From positions 1-9,103 of the forward strand of contig CAMBTF010000047.1 of NCBI GenBank assembly GCA_945870545.1: a DNA stretch of 9,103 nt, given 5' to 3'. Positions 6,257 through 9,103 of this stretch are shown here, in pieces (the stretch's first letter is position 1; each line of letters opens with the position of its first letter). Source of the stretch: Akkermansia muciniphila (GTDB lineage: Bacteria > Verrucomicrobiota > Verrucomicrobiia > Verrucomicrobiales > Akkermansiaceae). Made by a program: the position numbers and the translations under genes. The notes under the pieces were generated by a model. That model saw only the letters and a program-made list of their open reading frames with translations, made no database searches and was not told the DNA's origin.

Positions 6257-7738
6257 ATGCCACCCGAACTCGCACCCTATCTCCCTTTCATCGCCACCGC
6301 CGTTGCCGCGCTCTTTGTCGGCTGGCTTTTCACGCACCTCGCCGCAGGCTCCGCGAAATCCGCGCTGACCGAGCGCCTCAAGGCCGAGGAACGCCGCAAT
6401 GCAGAAACGGAAGCCCGCCTCGCTCACATCGCCGCCGAGAGCCATAGCAACGAAACCGCCGCCCAGACCTACCGCAACCAGCTCGCGGAAACGAACTCCC
6501 GCCTCGAAGCCGAGCGCAAGGCCGCCCAAGAAAAGCAAGCCCTCCTCGAACGCGCCGAAGCAAAACTCTCCGACACCTTCAAAGCCCTCTCCGCCGACGC
6601 GCTTAAAGGTGCCTCCGAGCAGTTCCTCCACCTCGCGAAATCCACCCTCGCCTCCCAGACCGAGGAGGCGAAGGGCGAGATCGAGAAACGCAAGGTCGCC
6701 ATCGAGACCCTGGTGAAACCCGTCGCCGACTCCCTCGGGAAATTCGAGCTCCGCATCGGCGAGATCGAGAAACTCCGCGAAGGCGCGTATTCCGAGCTCA
6801 AGGAACAGGTGCGCGCCCTCGGCGAAGGTCAGCTCGGCCTCCAGAAAGAGACCGCCTCCCTTGTGAAAGCCCTCCGCCAGCCCACCGGCCGCGGCCAATG
6901 GGGCGAGATGCAGCTCCGCCGCGTCGTCGAGCTTGCCGGCATGCAGGAGCATTGCGATTTCACCCTCCAGACCAGCTCCACCACCGACGAGGGCAAGCGC
7001 CTGCGCCCCGACCTCGTCGTGAGACTCCCCGGCGGGAAAACCATCGTCGTCGATTCCAAGACGCCGATGGACGCCTACCTCAACGCGCTGGAAACCAGCG
7101 ACGAAACGGAGCGCGAGCGTTTCCTCACCCAGCACGCCGCGCAGGTGCGCACCCACATCCAGCAGCTTTCCTCGAAGAAATACACCGACCAGTTCGCCGA
7201 CACTCCCGAGTTCACCGTCCTCTTCCTGCCCAGCGAATCCTTCTTCTCCGCCGCCCTCCATTCCGATCCCGGCCTGATCGAGCGCGGCGTGGATCACGGC
7301 GTCATCCTCGCCACGCCCACCACCCTCATCGCCTTGCTGAAAGCCGTCGCCTACGGTTGGCGGCAGGAGGCGCTCGCCCTCAACGCCAAGGAAATCTCCG
7401 CCCTCGGCCGCACCATGCACGAGCGCCTCGGCAAGCTCGCCGACCATTTCTCGAAGCTCGGCAACTCACTCAACAACGCCGTTGATCACTACAACAAGGC
7501 CATCGGCTCCTACGAGACGCGCGTCATGTCCACCGCCCGGAAATTCGAGGAACTCAAAGCCGCCCCCGAAGGCACCACCCTCCCCGATATCGAGGCCATC
7601 GACAAAATCACCCGCCCCCTCCTCGCCAGCCCCGAAATTGACCTCGAGCCCAGCGATGACTTCGGCTTCATCCCCCAGAAAGAAACCGCCTCAAAGAGCG
7701 CCGCGAGCGATCTCAGAAGCGCGTTTGGGGATTTTTGA
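6257..7738 (+). CDS. rmuC: DNA recombination protein RmuC
   Basis: RmuC limits inversions and recombination at short inverted repeats in E. coli, and the family carries a PD-(D/E)XK-like nuclease fold. 493 residues from ATG 6257. Seen: an N-terminal membrane anchor (about residues 9-26), a long charged coiled-coil region (about 33-205), then the RmuC core GRGQWGEMQLRRVVELAGM (211-229), the nuclease-like RPDLVVRLPGGKTIVVDSK (250-268) with D252, D266 and K268, and the C-terminal block ATPTTLIALLKAVAYGWRQE (352-371). The frame is open 32 codons upstream, but that part is Pro/Asn/Ser-rich and unlike the family, while ATG 6257 places the anchor at the N-terminus. GAAAGAA about 8 bp upstream is a weak ribosome site. 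The window also carries several inverted repeats, the kind of DNA RmuC acts on; that link is only suggestive. Confidence 0.95.
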   Translation: MPPELAPYLPFIATAVAALFVGWLFTHLAAGSAKSALTERLKAEERRNAETEARLAHIAAESHSNETAAQTYRNQLAETNSRLEAERKAAQEKQALLERAEAKLSDTFKALSADALKGASEQFLHLAKSTLASQTEEAKGEIEKRKVAIETLVKPVADSLGKFELRIGEIEKLREGAYSELKEQVRALGEGQLGLQKETASLVKALRQPTGRGQWGEMQLRRVVELAGMQEHCDFTLQTSSTTDEGKRLRPDLVVRLPGGKTIVVDSKTPMDAYLNALETSDETERERFLTQHAAQVRTHIQQLSSKKYTDQFADTPEFTVLFLPSESFFSAALHSDPGLIERGVDHGVILATPTTLIALLKAVAYGWRQEALALNAKEISALGRTMHERLGKLADHFSKLGNSLNNAVDHYNKAIGSYETRVMSTARKFEELKAAPEGTTLPDIEAIDKITRPLLASPEIDLEPSDDFGFIPQKETASKSAASDLRSAFGDF

Positions 7739-7864
7739 GGAAAAGATAGCCTATGATGGTATTCGACGCACCCGCCGCGATAAGGAAATATGTCTCTTTG
7801 TTGCGTCGGATGGCTTCTTCCGCCGAAGGCTTTGGAGTGTGGCAGCCTGTTCTGCTTTCCATGT

Positions 7865-7910
7865 GACAGCTCTGCCTGCCCGCCGTAGCTTCAGCGAAGG
7901 CTGGGCTGTC
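7865..7910. repeat. imperfect palindromic repeat of a type common in bacterial intergenic DNA
   Basis: The outer arms GACAGC (7865-7870) and GCTGTC (7905-7910) pair perfectly. Inside, GCCCGCC and GGCTGGGC form a second imperfect stem, and the centre CGTAGCTTCAGCGAAGG is a motif I recognise as a recurrent intergenic palindrome core in many genomes. Probably a dispersed REP-like copy; copy number cannot be judged from one window. Confidence 0.6.
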
Positions 7911-7959
7911 CACGGCGGAGGATGGGGAAGTGATCGCGCCGCAAAATACCCATGCCGTC

Positions 7960-8005
7960 CGGTCAGCAGCAGGCTGCTGGACCGAAAGCTACAGCAGGCT
8001 GTAGC
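7960..8005. repeat. two tandem REP-like hairpins sharing a CAGCAGGCTG core
   Basis: Hairpin 1 (7960-7984): CGGTC and AGCAGC pair with GCTGCT and GACCG around an AG loop, with one bulged G at 7979. Hairpin 2 (7988-8005): GCTACAGC-AG-GCTGTAGC, a perfect 8-bp stem. They are in the same orientation, 3 bp apart, and share the central ten bases, while the outer stem bases differ in a paired way. Format (8-bp or longer stem, AG loop, doublet) resembles the inverted pair before trmD, although the stem sequence differs. Confidence 0.7.
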
Positions 8006-8055
8006 AGTCCAAGGCCTACGGCGTCAGTCTGTCTCGCACGGGGGTCATTTCCCAC

Positions 8056-8490
8056 TTATCCCATCATCGGCACATCCAGCCCAGCGAAGCGCGCCAGCTC
8101 CGCTTGCCTTTTGTCAAAAGTCAGGAAAGCGGAGGCTCCGACCTCCACCGCGCAGGCAACATGTAGGATGTCCATGGTGCGACAGCCGAGCCTTGGCGTT
8201 TCCCCGCTGAGGCGACGGTAGGTTTCCATGAGTGCCATCCTGTCAATGGCCGGGAAATGATAGAAGCCGCGTTTCCAACGCTCTTGGAACAACGCGATTT
8301 GCCCGTCCGCTTGCTCGGGGGTGATCTCTTTCCAAAAGGCTTTGAGCCGGAGAGCGTTGATCAGTTCCGCTTCCTGGATTTCCCAGATTGCGAGGGGAAG
8401 ATCCTGTGAGACGACGAGGGAATGCACGGCCTCGGAACCCGCCTCCCGTACGTAGAGTTTCAGAAGGGCGCTGGTATCGAGATAAAGCAT
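8056..8490 (-). CDS. vapC: VapC-like PIN-domain ribonuclease toxin
   Basis: Metal-dependent RNase toxin of a type II TA system; many VapC proteins cut tRNA or rRNA. Seen (counting from GTG 8496, 146 residues): MLYLDTSALLKLY with D7, EAELINAL with E44, TMDILHVACAVEVGA with D109, and FLTFDKRQAELA with D128, the complete acidic quartet of PIN domains. Two starts are possible: GTG 8496, which overlaps the antitoxin stop by four bases, or ATG 8490, which gives the usual VapC N-terminus and is used here (144 residues). The gene directly follows a Phd-type antitoxin on the same strand. No damage is seen, unlike the vapC remnant at 2666-2770. Its stop faces the repeat-rich interval after rmuC. Confidence 0.88.
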   Translation of the reverse strand: MLYLDTSALLKLYVREAGSEAVHSLVVSQDLPLAIWEIQEAELINALRLKAFWKEITPEQADGQIALFQERWKRGFYHFPAIDRMALMETYRRLSGETPRLGCRTMDILHVACAVEVGASAFLTFDKRQAELARFAGLDVPMMG

Positions 8491-8492
8491 AT

Positions 8493-8723
8493 TCACCAGC
8501 GTCCTTTGCGATCAGCCGCTACGATTTCCTCGGCCGTCTGTCCGCTGCCTGGAATGGCGGTGGCCAGATGGTCGTCCCAATCGGTGATGATGCGGGGCGC
8601 GGCGGGCACGATGCGGACGCTGGGCTTTCCGCGGTTCAGAACTTCGATGGTTTCGCCCGCACGAACCTGTGCCTCCACCTCCGACCAGTGAGCTTTCATG
8701 TCACGGACACTCATCGATTTCAT
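8493..8723 (-). CDS. Phd/YefM-family antitoxin
   Basis: A 76-residue antitoxin for the adjacent PIN-domain toxin. The N-terminal Phd/YefM DNA-binding fold is recognisable: MKSMSVRDMKAHWSEVEAQV (1-20), then GETIEVLNRGKPSVRIVP (23-40). The C-terminal part (about 45-76, ending DRKGRW) should wrap the toxin. Start is ATG 8723; the in-frame ATG 8714 is an alternative. Its stop TGA 8495-8493 sits inside the toxin start, so translation is coupled. Members of this family repress their own operon through TGTACA-centred palindromes, and such a site lies 52 bp upstream at 8775-8780. Pairing of a Phd-type antitoxin with a VapC toxin is common. Confidence 0.87.
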   Translation of the reverse strand: MKSMSVRDMKAHWSEVEAQVRAGETIEVLNRGKPSVRIVPAAPRIITDWDDHLATAIPGSGQTAEEIVAADRKGRW

Positions 8724-8759
8724 AATCGCAGTTTCTCTCGGAAAAAATCGGAGTCAAAC

Positions 8760-8780
8760 CTTTGTTTTACAAAGTGTACA
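8760..8780 (-). promoter_or_regulatory. candidate operator of the Phd-VapC operon
   Basis: Two adjoining palindromes lie upstream of the antitoxin start: CTTTGT-TTT-ACAAAG (8760-8774) and TGTACA (8775-8780). TGTACA is the established core of YefM-YoeB operators in E. coli, and the antitoxin here is of the same family. On the minus strand the TTGTAC spanning this site could serve as a -35-like hexamer, but no good -10 follows, so the promoter itself is not assigned. Confidence 0.45.
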
Positions 8781-8858
8781 ACATGGCGCTAATCGCTTTC
8801 CGCAGGCAACGATGGTCTGTTTTCACCGCCCTTGCGTCATCGCACGGGTATGCGGTAG

Positions 8859-9103
<245 letters not shown>

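Larger units (their letters stand above)
7739..8055. other. gene-free, hairpin-rich interval between rmuC and the VapC gene
   Basis: No convincing coding region lies in these 317 bases. It contains, in order: a 7-bp inverted repeat CGACGCA 7764-7770 with TGCGTCG 7802-7808; a small CTTC-CGCC-GAAG hairpin (7817-7828); a long imperfect palindrome (7865-7910); and two tandem REP-like hairpins (7960-8005). A 66-codon minus frame runs across it, but its sequence comes from the palindromes. Both flanking genes point into this interval, so transcripts converge here and hairpins may end them. Confidence 0.7.

Noticed and set aside
5944..6258. Minus-strand frame starting MVGFFLLAGAGLLGLLWGAL, a possible small membrane protein between rmuC and sodA
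   Set aside because: The hydrophobic start is attractive, but the frame runs out of phase through two hundred bases of sodA and overlaps the rmuC start codon; beyond the first 25 residues it is Arg/Pro-rich shadow sequence. Conservation of the first part upstream of sodA in relatives would change this view.
5451..6368. 305-codon plus-strand frame opposite sodA
   Set aside because: Antisense of a certain superoxide dismutase gene; no recognisable domain.
6077..7447. 456-codon open frame on the minus strand opposite rmuC
   Set aside because: Glu/Gly-rich low-complexity composition typical of the antisense of a GC-rich gene; rmuC on the other strand has clear family motifs.
7713..7913. 66-codon minus-strand frame between rmuC and the REP doublet
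   Set aside because: Its N-terminal half (DSPAFAEATAGRQS) is translation of a dispersed palindromic repeat and its end overlaps rmuC; no family match recognised.

Overview
The window looks like a piece of a moderately GC-rich bacterial chromosome, most likely from the Verrucomicrobiota (Luteolibacter/Haloferula-like). This is an inference from protein flavour, the general lack of strong Shine-Dalgarno sites, and REP-like palindromes; no marker gene fixes the taxon. It holds housekeeping genes interrupted by two patches of toxin-antitoxin (TA) genes and repeats.

Layout. Plus strand, 1-2656: a probably 5'-cut RlmM-type rRNA 2'-O-methyltransferase, a short-chain dehydrogenase resembling D-mannonate oxidoreductases, and trmD. 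A 94-bp pair of inverted REP-like palindromes fills almost the whole gap before trmD. From 2666 to 3561 comes a TA patch on the minus strand. It contains a vapBC wreck, with vapB frameshifted near its N-terminus and vapC cut to 34 codons, and an apparently intact RelE/ParE-type toxin with its antitoxin. The intact pair lies between two 35-bp direct repeats (33/35 identical). The repeat is the last ten codons plus stop of the neighbouring GH57 gene.

Minus strand, 6143 down to 3612: Mn-type superoxide dismutase, a lipoprotein methionine sulfoxide reductase A, and a GH57 glycosidase. They are spaced by about 60 bp and are a plausible operon, with an oxidative-stress theme in the first two. rmuC diverges from sodA on the plus strand (6257-7738). 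A gene-free stretch of about 300 bp follows (7739-8055), rich in hairpins, including two tandem REP-like palindromes. A third TA pair (Phd-type antitoxin and PIN-domain VapC) is intact on the minus strand, with a TGTACA operator-like palindrome upstream. The window ends in the first 69 codons of leuA on the plus strand.

Most worth a second look: (1) the 559-bp TA unit bounded by a duplicated gene 3' end, which resembles integration into a gene terminus but has no integrase; (2) the vapB frameshift, which sits exactly in a quasi-palindrome that the extra base makes longer; (3) four REP-like hairpins with different stems but the same AG loop, showing paired stem changes.
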